A DNA stretch of 64,000 nt from Theristus sp. LFF4_11 (GCA_030248135.1 JASANC010001770.1:62001-126000), one strand, 5' to 3'; numbered from the stretch's first letter, positions 11,001 to 22,010 are shown. Numbers and translations: made by a program. Notes: generated from the letters alone by a model not told the origin.

Positions 11001-13204
11001 TTGAGGGCTGTGCCGCACTTTGAGGGCTGTGCACCACTTTGAGGGCTGTGCACCACTTTGAGGGCTGTGCACCACTTTGAGGGCTGTGCACCACTTTGAG
11101 GGCTGTGCACCCCATTGAGGGCTGTGCACCACTTTGAGGGCTGTGCACCACTTTGAGGACTGTGCAGCACTTTGAGGGCTGTGCACCACTTTGAGGACTG
11201 TGCACCACTTTGAGAGCTGTGCACCTCTTTGAGGGCTGTGCCGCACTTTGAGGGCTGTGCACCACTTTGAGGGCTGGGCACCACTTTGAGGGCTGTGCAC
11301 CACTTTGAGGGCTGTGCACCACTTTGAGGGCTGTGCACCACTTTGAGGGCTGTGCACCACTTTGAGGACTGTGCACCTCTTTGAGGGCTGTGCCGCACTT
11401 TGAGGGCTGTGCACCACTTTGAGGGCTGTGCACCACTTTGTGGGCTGTGCACCACTTTGAGGGCTGTGCACCACTTTGAGGGCTGTGCACCCCATTGAGG
11501 GCTGTGCACCACTTTGAGGGCTGTGCACCACTTTGAGGACTGTGCAGCACTTTGAGGGCTGTGCACCACTTTGAGGACTGTGCACCACTTTGAGAGCTGT
11601 GCACCTCTTTGAGGGCTGTGCCGCACTTTGAGGGCTGTGCACCACTTTGAGGGCTGGGCACCACTTTGAGGGCTGTGCACCACTTTGAGGGCTGTGCACC
11701 ACTTTGAGGGCTGTGCACCACTTTGAGGGATGTGCACCACTTTGAGGGCTGTGCACCACTTTGAGGGCTGTGCACCACTTTGAGGGCTGTGCACCACTTT
11801 GAGGGCTGGGCACCACTTTGAGGGCTGGGCACCACTTTGAGGGCTGGGCACGACTTTGAGGGCTGTGCACCACTTTGAGGGCTGTGCACCACTTTGAGGG
11901 CTGTGCCGCACTTTGAGGGCTGTGCACCACTTTGAGGGCTGTGCACCACTTTGAGGGCTGTGCACCACTTTGAGAGCTGTGCACCTCTTTGAGGGCTGTG
12001 CCGCACTTTGAGGGCTGTGCCGCACTTTGAGGGCTGTGCACCACTTTGAGGGCTGTGCCGCACTTTGAGGGCTGTGCACCACTTTGAGGGCTGTGCACCA
12101 CTTTGAGGGCTGTGCACCACTTTGAGGGCTGTGCAGCACTTTGAGGGCTCTGTGCACCACTTTGAGGGCTGTGCACCACTTTGAGGGCTGTGCACCACTT
12201 TGAGGGCTGTGCAGCACTTTGAGGGCTCTGTGCACCACTTTGAGGGCTGTGCACCACTTTGAGGGCTGTGCACCACTTTGAGGGCTGTGCACCACTTTGA
12301 GGGCTGTGCCGCACTTTGAGGGCTGGGCACCACTTTGAGGGCTGGGCACCATTTGCAAGGCAGCCGATGCAATGAAGCAAAGCTCGCAGAGTTTATTCTT
12401 GCCGGCTGCGCACATCGGTACCGCACACCGTCGCACGGGCATGGTGCCAATCCAATCAAAGTGTTTCCCGCCACAACTCAGACGAGCTCGGCGTCTTGAT
12501 GGCGGAGACGTTCGTGCGCGAGATACCGGCGATGAAGCAGGCGCGCGATGCCGCCGGTGCGTGGCGTCAACTGTTCGCTGCCGTCTGCGACAACATGCGC
12601 CACGGATTCGAGAGCGAGCGACGCGCGCGCCGACGTGGCTCGAGTTCGAATTGCATCGCGGCGATCACGCTGCCGCAGGTGAGCAGAGGGCAAAAGAAAG
12701 ACCAATAAACACTGATTGCGCAAGAAATAGTCACATATGCAGTCGTAAAGTGGGTCAGAACCCTGGCTGAAAACATCGTTCGTTGTGTTTGTTTGTGCAC
12801 TGGTTTCCGATTTGTGCTTTCTCTCAGCAACTCAGCAACAAAAGCCAAAAATAATATTCAATTTCAAATAACACATTCACCAGAGTCAACAACAACAACA
12901 ACGAGAACGGTATGCTCGATCGGCAACGCTGCCCGCGATCGCAGACGTCGCAAATGGCGGCAATTCAAACGCAAACCAGCTGACCAATCAGCATGTTGAC
13001 CACAAACGAACACAACAAGCAATCGCAAACACCGACTATAACAGTAATAGCGAGATAGTTACGCAGCAGCCGAAACCACCGCTCGAATTGAAGCACGTGA
13101 TTAACGAGAGACGCAGACTGCAACGATCGTACACGATCGATCACGAGGAGATCCATTTTGTGAGCACTGCGCGGGGCAGTCGCTCGATTGTCTCTGATTG
13201 GTGA
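4503..13204 (+). CDS. Globin-domain protein with poly-Q and long N- and C-terminal extensions
   Basis: Eight exons are proposed: 4503 to about 4690-4730 (end uncertain), 4838-4865, 4937-5271, 6606-6820, 7062-7282, 8105-8290, 12482-12678 and 12884-13204. From the second exon on, every junction has GT-AG signals and matching phase, giving about 500 codons plus exon 1. The N-terminal tail is Ser/Gln-rich and has 25 consecutive Gln. The globin fold starts in 7062-7282 (ALALTRTWNTMKRNRQFM, helix A-B) and continues with SAHASFIVGFLDDLISNVD, where His (codon 8149) fits distal E7. FGRKHV places the proximal F8 His at codon 8245. Helices G-H lie in 12482-12678. The last exon adds a 106-residue Gln-rich tail ending TGA. 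Such extended globins are known in nematodes and other invertebrates; haem binding is inferred from the two His. The first exon and its splice to exon 2 are the weakest part. The introns carry most of the local transposons. Confidence 0.75.
4996..5070 (+). repeat. CAA/CAG trinucleotide tract, poly-Gln x25
   Basis: Seventy-five bases of CAA repeats ending in one CAG encode 25 uninterrupted Gln inside an exon of the globin-like gene. Nearly all codons are CAA. Both flanks stay in the same open frame (CANSRSE before, RCSSKR after), so the tract is coding. Its antisense frames give poly-Leu and poly-Cys reading frames that are artefacts. Confidence 0.9.
5673..6583 (-). mobile_element. Mariner/Tc1-like element, copy B (internally deleted)
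   Basis: This is the same family as copy A, with ends CAGGGTGGGCC / GGCCCACCCTG, TA on both sides and nearly identical inverted repeats of about 110 bp. The body is about 200 bp shorter than copy A because the middle of the transposase remnant is deleted. On the minus strand from 6049 it still reads the MVKWTAEQRVWCAIWWEQ helix-turn-helix start, ending near 5955. It lies wholly inside the 5272-6605 intron of the globin-like gene. Confidence 0.88.
7329..7449. mobile_element. 121-bp MITE with CCGTGCGACGGTGTG ends
   Basis: The left end CATACGCCGTGCGACGGTGT mirrors the right end ACACCGTCGCACGGGTATG. The interior carries GCGCCGCCCTCAAAGCC. This belongs to the same terminal-repeat family as the element that houses the 19-bp satellite (9675-12439) and as the fragment at 57291-57391. 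It lies in the 7283-8104 intron of the globin-like gene. No coding capacity. Confidence 0.75.
7930..8050. repeat. Short direct and inverted repeats, GGTCAAAATATGGC units
   Basis: Within the 7283-8104 intron, GGTCAAAATATGGC and GGTCATTCTATGGCA each occur twice, and TTGCCATATTTTGA provides an inverted copy between them. The arrangement looks like a small decayed foldback element just upstream of the 8105 exon. No known family is recognised. Confidence 0.45.
8358..9452 (+). mobile_element. Mariner/Tc1-like element, copy C (diverged subfamily)
   Basis: The ends are CAGGGTGAACC / GGTTCACCCTG with TA duplications. Inverted repeats run well over 100 bp inward and include GCTGAAAATTGG and CACTGGCGTGTGCTGAG. 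The ends differ from copies A and B at several positions, so it is a sister subfamily, inserted in the opposite orientation. A transposase start is on the plus strand at 8911. It sits in the large 8291-12481 intron of the globin-like gene. Confidence 0.87.
8911..9036 (+). pseudogene. Transposase N-terminal remnant in copy C
   Basis: The frame reads MVKWTAEKRVWCANWSKH followed by NNFSIVARQF, clearly related to the helix-turn-helix start in copies A and B but with different residues. It ends at a stop after about 41 codons. Nothing like a DDE catalytic domain follows inside the element. Confidence 0.7.
9675..12439. mobile_element. TIR element hosting the 19-bp satellite
   Basis: The left end CCCGTGCGACGGTGTG plus GGTACCGATGTG is mirrored by CACATCGGTACC plus CACACCGTCGCACGGG on the right, about 42 bp of inverted repeat including a CAAGAA/TTCTTG inner end. 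Almost the whole interior is the satellite. The same termini occur on the 121-bp MITE at 7329-7449. No target duplication was recognised. It lies inside the 8291-12481 intron of the globin-like gene, ending about 40 bp before the next exon. Confidence 0.72.
9727..12354. repeat. 19-bp minisatellite, about 138 tandem units
   Basis: The unit is TTTGAGGGCTGTGCACCAC. Variants are GGAC or GAGC for GGGC, GCAGCAC, GCCGCAC or GCACCTC for GCACCAC, GGGCACC for GTGCACC, and a few CCCATTGAGG units. Two units near 12146 and 12226 carry a 2-bp CT insertion. As 19 is not a multiple of 3 and no unit makes a minus-strand stop, all three antisense frames stay open for over 900 codons with a 19-residue period. 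These are not genes. The array is intronic. Confidence 0.95.
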
Positions 13205-13951
13205 TGGCCAATGACAAATCACTTTGCCACCTTTGAAACTTCTAATAGCGTCAAAACACAAGAGCTAAAAATTGCCGACTCTTAACTTTGTCGCATTCAT
13301 CGTGTTGCTGTTTATTTGCATTATGCATTTTTTGAACTTTTTCAATCAAAAGCTCAATACGGGACTGATTGCTCAAGCCTCTCTCCATGTGTCGCCAAAA
13401 AACCGTATCGTGAAACTCCAAACATAACAAAAAGTGTGATCTGTTGTTGTTTTTGTGAACGAGTTTTTATCATTTTGTTACCGAACTGATTATATTCCAA
13501 ATAAAAAAATTACAGTTCCACAAAAAAACCCGCAGTAAAAACACATCAACAAGCAAAACAATCAACAACACTGGGCAAACTTCAGATGACCGAACAGAGA
13601 AAACCGGACTGAAAGCAACATTAAAAAAACTAAAAATAACAACACCGGTCGTGGAAACACAGATCTCTCGGCCAACGGAGTACCGTAGTCGGTCTCGACA
13701 CGATCTTACTATCATCGCAAAAAAATTATTATCTCGTTCTTTACATTTTATTGTCTACACTTTAAAGTGGGAGCCCACCCAACTATGCTTCTAAACTGAA
13801 ACTTACTTATCTAGCCTGTTTCAATTTTAACTAAATTTTATGTACCTTGATAATAATCGAGAACATAGCGAGTCCATACGGTGTCGAGAGTACCGTCTAA
13901 CAATCAAAATCCGCTGGCCAGTTACAAACAAATCCACAGAATCCCACCAAA
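13205..13951. other. Spacer between two convergent genes
   Basis: This is the 3' flank shared by the globin-like gene (plus) and the Rpn5 gene (minus). It is AT-rich, with AATAAA-like strings near 13500, and holds no convincing exon. No repeat structure was noticed. Confidence 0.6.
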
Positions 13952-16900
13952 TCAGGCAGTCTTCGCTCGCGCACTGGCAGCCCCCTGGTGTAAATGCCTG
14001 TGCACCATCTGCTCTTTCAGTATCAAGTGCGACGCCTTGTTCAGTGTTTCGTTCAGCGTGCGCAACTGAGAGGCCCATTCATCCAGTTGTTGGACAGGCT
14101 GTTTCAGTTTTACAGATTAGCCAATTTATTCAAATACAACCAATCTCCGTTCAACGTAAACTGGCAAATGGCAAATGAAACAACAGTTCCGTGTATGCAA
14201 CCAGCAAAATAGAATACAACTGCAATGCTGAAACGGTTTGGCCAGCAGAGTACGGTAGCTTCCACATTCGGTCTCAGCACGATCTTGCTGCAGACCTCCC
14301 TGATTGCCAAGAACAATTGTTACAAATGACAACTTTAGATCCGATTTTCTTCATCTTCTCCCGCACTTGCTGCAAGCTCGTGTCCAGAGAAAAAATACGA
14401 ATACAACAGATACCGCACTCCGTGCTGCACAGTTTTGGCAGCCGATGGAAAGAACCCCCCCTCCAAAAAAAAAAATCACCTGTTGTCGTCGGCGGAAACA
14501 GATCACGCCCTTGGGACGGTCGATTTTGGCGTCTGCGATCACGCCGGACACAACCAGATGGCAGGCAAACTCTTCGGTTTTCTGAAAAGAGGACGAAACA
14601 ATATGCTGAAGTTAATATTACAGTTTGCGTTATGTAAGAGTGATGTGGCAAACAAACAAACACACAGGCACACACGAACGACATCAGACCGGTGCGCGTG
14701 CGTTTGTTTCTCTGTCACTGTGTTCGGACGAAAGTGCACAGTCTTCAGACAGACAGGAACAATGACGGCCAGAGCTCTCAAAAATCTGCCCACTATCTGC
14801 CTCTTTAAAAAGGCTGAAAAAAACAACTCATTCGAAAATTCCCCCGTCACTCACATTGACGTCCATGTTCAGCAATTCGGCCATGCGCGTCAACTCGATC
14901 TCGGTGTAGTATTTCGCGATGATACGAATATTCTGCAAACAACATTGTTTTTGGCGTTTACCGTTTGACAACAGTTTTTTCTTGATCCTGAGAAAAACTG
15001 TCTGGGTAGTTTAAAATGCAAAAAAACGCTTCAGTGGTTTTTCATGGCCGGCTGCGAACAGAGATAGCATTTTGCGCAAGCACATTGTCCAGGCCCCATC
15101 GCCGTGTCCGCACGCAGCCGATACAGCAAATCCGAACGCTTCACTTTGTTTTTCCGCATTTTTGCATGAGTTCCCATTAGAGGTGGCATCGGAAAATTTC
15201 CGGAAAGTTTTCCAAAAAAATCCACTTCAGTTCGCCCGAGTCACCCCCCCCCCAAAGCACGCACATGTTCGCCGACGCGTGTCTGCAGATGCGTCCAGCG
15301 TTGCTGTCCCTCTGCGCCGTCGAACACGTCCGTAGCTGGGCAACTCGGCGTGCCCGTGCGAATGACCGGCTCGAATTCGGCGACCACTTTCGTCGGCCAA
15401 CTGATCAGCAGCTCCGTCGTGAACGTCTCCAGCATCGATCTGGAGCGACAAAAAAAGCTTCGGGACGTGTGTGTTCGTTCCACCGACAATATGAACAGGC
15501 GCAGGGTACCACCCACCCTAGCAGGCTCCCACACTCGTAGCCTGTTTGGCTCACAGCTAAAAAAAATGTTGCTGACGGACACCTGGACACTCGAATGGTC
15601 TCGATGAATGTCGTGGGTGGTAACACGTGCTCGGACAACCCATTAGCTCACTTCTCATGACAATCAACAGCGTTCGATCGAACTACCAACAACTAACATT
15701 TGGAAATGCTCTGTTCACGTTATCCCACAAAAAAACTTGTGCACTGTTGTTCTGAAAGCCGTGCCCGGCCGTGACGCACTTGTACAGCGGAATGCGTTCG
15801 ATGTTTTTGTCGCGCTTGATGCGGTGCAACAGGTCCCACTGTTCGTTGCTGTGTGGCGTTAGCAGCGCGTACAGAATCACGCATTTCATGACCTGTATAA
15901 AGAAAAAAAGAGAATGCTGAATGTTGCTGCAGTTGCTGTTGCTGGCTGCACCAACACTCTGCTCTTTTCCACACCAATGGGAAAAGCGTATTGCCACAAA
16001 CAAGCACACCGGTTCCGGGTTCAGAGGGGTCACCAGAATACAGTACACCGGTTTCGACTATTGTCGTTTTGCTTGTGACTGCGCAACTGTAGATCAGAAA
16101 CATGCGGTTTGCATAAAATAAGTGCTCACCCGTCACTTCAGACAAGGAGCCTACGGTATGGCCGGTTAAACATGGCAGCTTTTTTCAGGGTGCAAGGAGC
16201 GCGCGAATTTTGAATGAAAGAAAAAAGACGTTCATAAACTGAATTGTGTGCCAAATTTGACGCGTTTTTTTTAAACTAATGGATTATCCGCGCTATTCTT
16301 TTCATTCTTCATCCCTTGTACACATGATTGGGAATTACGTTGGCTTTTTTGAAAAAGACAGCTCCTAGTCTGCGGCTGATCCCGCCTTGATGGACTGCCT
16401 CATTTATTCGGCCATACTGTACTTCAAGTGCTAATACAGCTGATGCCATAAAGTACCATGCCCATGACACAGTTTATCATATTCGAGTCATTTTAACAGG
16501 AAAAGGAACAATCTATTCTGACTTTCATTCCTGACACCAAAATTGCCCAATGTCAGTGTCGTGCTCTGCTCTGTTTTGTTTTGGCAGCGGCCCAATATTT
16601 CTGGTGGATCACTCGTGTTGAGCGGGGGTCAGTTAGAAAATTTATCGACATTTCTGTGCCCCTAAAACGCACCGCATCCAACTGCGCGGCGTCTTCGGCG
16701 ACAATCGGGGTGGCCGCAATGGCGCGATAATGCTCGCTGACGTCCTGGTACTTTGCGTCGTGCAGGTCAATCTCGATCATTTGACGGTAGAACTTCAGCT
16801 TCAGCTCTTGCACCTGTGCAAAGACGCGAACAACTGCGGTTGTCAGTGAAAACTGAATACGAGTGTGATTGAAACCTTTGAATTTGCTCGTGACTTTCAC

Positions 16901-19678
16901 ATAAGAATTCGTTTTTTGGTTTTAGGGGTAGCCAATCACATGGATTGGACAAGCATCAGATGGCTATAAAACGGACTCCAACAAGCCGGCCTCATTTCCA
17001 CAGGCCCCAGTTCTCTGCCAGCGCATTGACACATTCTCCGGGACTCAGTTCTCCGCCACTTAGCGCTCAGAAATAAAAGCAACCGATAGAGTCCCCCAGT
17101 TCGAATTCTGACTGTATGAATGAACTAAACGATTGCAATATAGTGCAGGAAATACAGAGAAGCCAGCGATTCAAAACAAGAGACAAAGACTGTTTTGAAA
17201 ATCTACTGAGACAAAGACTGTTTTGAAAATCTACTGGAAAAATTGCAAATGTCATGTCACGCAAAATCAAATTCAAACGCACCTCCTTTTCAGGCTTTTC
17301 GAAAAACCGAGTGGAGATTTTTCGCGAAATAATCGACGCCCGGACGTAGTTCTTCAGCGCCAACGTCAGCTTCATTTGCTCCAACAAATACTCGACTTTC
17401 TCCTGTTGCTCCATCGAGCCGAATGTTTCGATCTGACAAAAAAAATGAAAAAAAATATCAACGCCCCGAAGACAGGGTGTTCAACATCACATTAAGTCAA
17501 GTGTTCAAATGAAATCACCGGTCTCGGATTTTGTGCAACCAAGAAAAATAAAATAGATTTGTCCAGCGTTTCATGTTTTTGCGGTAAAAACGTGCCTCTC
17601 CGGCTTCGAGACAGTGGTTCACTTCACTATCATTCGTGAAGCAGAAAACAGCAGCTATTCACTTTTTACGATTAAAATTTCAATGTAATTCACTTCAATT
17701 ACAATTTACCGTCTTAGAGCAACGGCAGCGGGTACATTGGGATTGGGGGTGGGTACTTCAATCAGCGCACCCTGTCTTTCGAACTGTGCAATTCGGAATT
17801 AACAAAAAAACAAAAAATTCGCCATTGAAACTTACCTGCAAATCGAGCAACAGCTTGCACGCCTCTTCCAGTTCGTTGTGTTCCTTCTTATAATCGGCCA
17901 GCTTTTTCGTCAACCTCGCACGCTCCACTTCAACGTAGATCTGAAATTCGTTCAGAGAAACTGCTTTCAAAAAAATCAAAAAAATCAGTAAAATTGAGAA
18001 GCGTGAAAAACGCAGTCAAGACTGAGAACAACCCAGCGTTTACAGTTGAAAACTGAAATTCACACTAAATTTACACCAGCACGAGTTCATGACAAAACGA
18101 AACGAAACAGAAAATCAAGTATGACTGCAATAAACACCACTACGGGCACCAATTCGAGTGCAAGGGCACCGCACCTTGCCCGCCGTGACCGCGCGCAGCG
18201 TGTCGATCAGCTTCAGACGCAGCTCCTCGGTCGGCATTTCATCGACGTACTTGCAGCTCAGTTGAATCATTTTTGTGACGGCCTGAAAAAATACAAATCA
18301 GACAAAATTGTGTGCGAACCATTCCTAGTGGACTGAACACGCCCGTGAAAACTGCAAGCTGTGAACAACGTCAGTATTCAGCCCGTATTTTGCCCAGTAT
18401 TTACGTCAAACCAAGCCCTGTGTCGCCACGGCAATTCATGCACAGAATGCATGCATCACGGGATCACCGACCAATCAGCTAGTTGCATATGTTATTGAGT
18501 TGTAGTGAGCTACTACTGTTGATACAGGCGCGAAATTCATGGAGGCCCAAAGAGGGTCTGTTTTGAGCGGTTAACACAGTTGAAACAAACTGCACAGCAC
18601 TGCTGTGAACTGCACAGCTACCCTGTTTACATTTTTCTACATTTTCAGCCAATCCATATTGCTACGACTGCTCAATGATTTGCTCGTTCGTCCAAATAAT
18701 CAGCAATTGATACTGAGAAACCCTAAGTTTGGAGGTGATTTGACCGACAGTCGAGCGCAACACATGAACGCAACTGACGTTCTTGATGAGCGATCGTTTC
18801 TTTGACAACGTCACTATCGAATCGTTCAGCGCGTGCCAGTCTTTCGCCTCGAAGCACACCCTCACGACCGTCTCCAAGAGTCGCCCGTTCGAGCGCATGT
18901 CGCCGCCCTGAGTTTGAAAAAAAAACGAAAACAAAATTGCTTGCATTTTTGGAAATGGAATGATCAACAGTGGCGGCAGTTTGTCGGGCCGGATCGAACT
19001 AGCCACCTTCTGAGTTGAAGGCAAGCGTGCTAACCACCGAGCCACGGAGAGCTTTAGAACACGTTTTTCGGTTTACAACAAAAGGCAACTTGTTAGCTTG
19101 CATATGGTGCTGATTACAATTGTATCTAGATACACAATAAAAGGTCACTGGGACAAAATTCGCAAAGCGAAGGAAATTTTTTTGAGATCCACTGTCAAAT
19201 ATAGTTTTTGATGAAATTTTTTCAGAGATTTCTGCATTTCGACAGAAATTACTTTTATGCAATTTGCATCTTTATTCTTTTTCCATAAAAATAGTATGCA
19301 TGTGGTTGAAAAAATATGAAATTGACCAGCTTGGATGCAAAAAAACTGGATCCTCAAACCAGATGTCAGTTACCGCGGATGGAACAACGCTGCCTGAAGA
19401 AAAGAAAACCCACCAAACGCGACATCTTTTCAAGGTTGTACAGCTGCTCAAGTGCACTCGAAAGTTGACCATTCTGAAAAAACACATTTTGTTTGCGAGC
19501 AGAGAATCAAATGGAAATGCGTAAGTTACTTGACTTGAAACAAAATGACGAAAACGTTTCAAACTCAAACCTTTGCCAAGGTTTCCACTTTTGGCACCAA
19601 TTCGTCGACTTGTGGCGCAAAATTTTGCTCCATTTTCACCAAACGGCCGTCGCTGGACTCAACTGGCAGATCGTCCAT
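13952..19678 (-). CDS. PSMD12: 26S proteasome regulatory subunit Rpn5 (PSMD12)
   Basis: Twelve exons join in phase: 19678-19571, 19473-19414, 18907-18779, 18282-18175, 17940-17836, 17432-17283, 16813-16673, 15892-15780, 15439-15265, 14932-14855, 14581-14480 and 14098-13952 (stop TGA). The sum is 1416 nt, 471 residues; human PSMD12 is 456. Matching blocks include DGRLVKMEQNFA near the N-terminus, IYVEVERARLTKKLADYK, MEQQEKVEYLLEQMKL, LKFYRQMIEIDLHD, EQWDLLHRI, LLISWPTKVV, CPATDVF, AKYYTEIELTRMAELLN and the C-terminal NKASHLILKEQMVH. The second half is the PCI domain that packs in the proteasome lid; the subunit is structural, with no catalytic residues expected. All introns are GT-AG, and the gene looks intact. 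The start ATG at 19678 is fixed by the N-terminal block. It converges on the globin-like gene. Confidence 0.96.
18984..19053 (-). other. tRNA-like sequence in an intron (SINE or decayed tRNA)
   Basis: On the minus strand TGGCTCGGTGGTTAGCACGC resembles a tRNA A box and D arm, a stem CCTTC/GAAGG encloses a short loop, and TAGTTCGATCC is a good B box. The expected acceptor-stem pairing is not seen, so a working tRNA is unlikely. It may be a tRNA-derived SINE head. It lies in intron 2 of the Rpn5 gene. Confidence 0.4.
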
Positions 19679-19855
19679 TGTGTTGGCTTGGCTGAACCCT
19701 GAATGTTATGGAGTATGGCCAGTTAAAAACGCCAGTAGTTGTACCAAACTGGAGTTGTTAAACCAAAATCAAATTTTAAAAAAAAAAATTTAAATTAATA
19801 ATGCCAATTTTTTTTTAAAAAAAAAATTCGAAAAATTTTCTAAATAAAAATTTGG

Positions 19856-20048
19856 AAGGTTATTAAAGCACGCGCACCTCGCATCCGCTCAGTACCGTGG
19901 GCGGGGGGGGTGGGGGGGGGGTACACCCCCCCAGAGCACCAGAGACCGTCGGGTGGGGGGGGTGGGGGGCACCGGGCCACCCCCCTAAAACCGGGCACCC
20001 CCCCCCCCCCCATCGGACCCCCCCCCCTCGAAAATTTGGCCGACACCC
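19856..20048. repeat. G/C homopolymer-rich dispersed repeat, copy 1
   Basis: Runs of G and C up to 14 alternate with GAAAATTTGGCCGACA, GTACACCCCCCC and CAGTACCGTGGG. The same words, in related order and partly inverted, appear at 23160-23400. It is a dispersed repeat, not a simple satellite. Frames with poly-Gly and poly-Pro are artefacts. Homopolymer lengths may be affected by assembly error. Confidence 0.6.
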
Positions 20049-20263
20049 CCCACAACGCTTGGTTTGGTCCCAACACGATCTTAGTTTTGTCAACAATCCA
20101 CAAACAGCTTGGTTGGTAACCACAAACGGTGAAACATGCTAGATTAAGGTTATTTTGCACGCAGATTTTGAATTTCAGCTTTCTGGATTACGGTAACGCG
20201 TGGTTTGGTCTCAACACAATTTTAGTTTTAAGCACAGCGTACACACACGACAACACACAACAA

Positions 20264-20292
20264 CAACACACACACACACACACACGCGCGCA
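20264..20292. repeat. (CA)n microsatellite
   Basis: A run of CA dinucleotides followed by CGCGCG lies inside the left arm of the long-armed element. The right arm has a shorter GT counterpart. Confidence 0.8.
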
Positions 20293-20315
20293 AATGCTAA
20301 TTGTTTGGGATTGGG

Positions 20316-20957
20316 TTAGACCAAGAGACTTTCAGTTGTAGTGACGCACCCACGCCTTCTTGAACCCATGATCCTGTGGGCCCCGTATGCTACGTGCACA
20401 GCAATTGTAGTGACGCACCAACGTTCTTTTAATCTATTGATCCCGTGTGCTAATTGTTTGGGAACGCCTTTTAGTTGCCAATGTGAAATGTTGCACATAG
20501 AAACGCTGTGTGGCACGATCTGATGAGATGCACAGTTTCTGGCACCCGCTGACAACCAGCATTCACGAAATGCGCTTCCAATCAATCCAGACATCAGCAC
20601 ACTTGACCTGGAAGACACCTGTGAACAACGAGGGATGTGCCAATCGCCCTCCAAAGACATGGTTGAGAAGTACTCGAAGTACTCCAGAATGAACGCCCGA
20701 GTTTTGTACAGCAGCTTGTTGAACGACAACTTGTTCGACGGTGCAACCCTGTTTTGCATCTTGTACAGCTCATGGGGACGTAATTCGTACTGCTGCTTTA
20801 GCGTCCTGCACAGTCTGTTCAAAGTTTCACGATCGCGAAATTTTTCGATATTTTGCACCAATCGAAACAACCGACCTTTGGTCATCACACTCGATTGTGA
20901 ACTGACCGACGGCACTGAGACTCCTGAAGGTATACGATGATCAACCGGAGGGCTCAC
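20316..20957 (-). CDS. Uncharacterised ORF inside an inverted-repeat element
   Basis: An open frame of about 214 codons lies between the arms of the long-armed element, its last codons in the left arm. It reads SSVMTKGRLFRLVQNIEKF and continues with a charged, probably helical stretch (RETLNRLCRTLKQQYELRP) and NKLLYKTRAFILEYFEYF. No catalytic motif, zinc finger or family was recognised. The frame continues only eight codons upstream across the MITE insertion before a stop, so the insertion lies close to its 5' end. It may be a remnant of the element's own protein, a captured host fragment, or chance. Confidence 0.35.
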   Translation of the reverse strand: MSPPVDHRIPSGVSVPSVSSQSSVMTKGRLFRLVQNIEKFRDRETLNRLCRTLKQQYELRPHELYKMQNRVAPSNKLSFNKLLYKTRAFILEYFEYFSTMSLEGDWHIPRCSQVSSRSSVLMSGLIGSAFRECWLSAGARNCASHQIVPHSVSMCNISHWQLKGVPKQLAHGINRLKERWCVTTIAVHVAYGAHRIMGSRRRGCVTTTESLLV

Positions 20958-22010
20958 TAGGGTTAGGGGAAAAAAAAAATCCGGTTTTTTTTTTAAATTA
21001 AAAAAAAAAATTTTTTAAAAAAAATTTTTTTTTTACAAGTTAGGTTTGTTCGAAGCGTCTCGTCGAGCTGAGTTCATCTAGACTATTTTCAGAACGATCC
21101 GGAAAACTATAAGAGCGAAAATCGTGTTTTATTGAAATTATGTCCATTTCATAGAGGGAAAGTTGCATTTTCAACAGTAAAACAGGACAATTTTCGACGT
21201 GTACTTGAATATTGAACCGTTCTTAGTTGTTCCTCTTTAGAAAATTACCAAAATTTGACTGTGTTCAAAAATTCCTGTTTGCTGTAGCTAAGTCGGCAAC
21301 CCCTGTCGACCCGGTCGCCCCCCCCCAAGACACTTACTTTCAGGTTCAACCAGCTATGCTATCTGCCACATGGCGAGAGCCCACTCTTCAAATCATCGTA
21401 TCGAAAACACGTACCATGATTTCGCGATCACGTTGCGGGCAACTGACAGACGCAAGTTTAACACGTTAGTTTAGCTCAGCACACAAGTTTTAACATGTGG
21501 CCATGTTATCGGGTATCTGAAAAACGGTCGTGTGATGTGGTATTAACCAACATCCCCGCTCCAATTGTTTAACAATATATCGCACAACTCCATTCTAGAC
21601 CTATAACGTACGCCAATCAACAAGATATCATGTTCATCTCATGGCCTACCGACTGAAAAAACATGTTCTAAGTTGCAAGAAAACAATTTCTGAAACGATA
21701 TTTCAATTCAGTTAAGTCATTTCAACGCTAAAAATTGACTCTAGAAGTCATCCAAATCGAAAAACATGGAGTACGTCGGTCAAAATGACCAAATAATGAC
21801 ATGTACCTAAGCACACAAAGAAGTTGGGAAGAAAATTTGGTTTGAACTTTCAAAAAATTATGCCATAAATCGAATTTTCAGAGCAAAGTAGAAGAAAAAT
21901 TTTTCAAATTTTTTTTTAAGTTTGAAAAAAAAAATCCAAATTTTTTTTTTTAAAAAAAAACGTTAAAAAAAAATAAAAAAAAATTTTTTTTTTCAAAGCC
22001 CCTAACCCTA
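20958..22010. mobile_element. hAT-like MITE, TAGGGTTAGGGG family, copy 1
   Basis: The ends are TAGGGTTAGGGG and CCCCTAACCCTA, followed inward by long A/T runs that can form stems. The 8-bp duplication GGGCTCAC flanks both sides (20950-20957 and 22011-22018), as expected for hAT elements. The 1053-bp body is closely similar, in inverted orientation, to 59320-60367. No coding frame of note. Confidence 0.88.

Noticed and set aside
9727..12354. CRISPR-like array
   Set aside because: Units are head to tail with no spacers, and the genome is animal.
9533..12474. Three overlapping minus-strand open frames of 910-969 codons with a 19-residue period
   Set aside because: They are a by-product of a stop-free 19-bp repeat read in three frames. 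The array is intronic, the same peptide appears in all frames, and its flanks are transposon ends.
19863..20160. Poly-Gly and poly-Pro frames on both strands
   Set aside because: They come from G/C homopolymer runs in a dispersed repeat.
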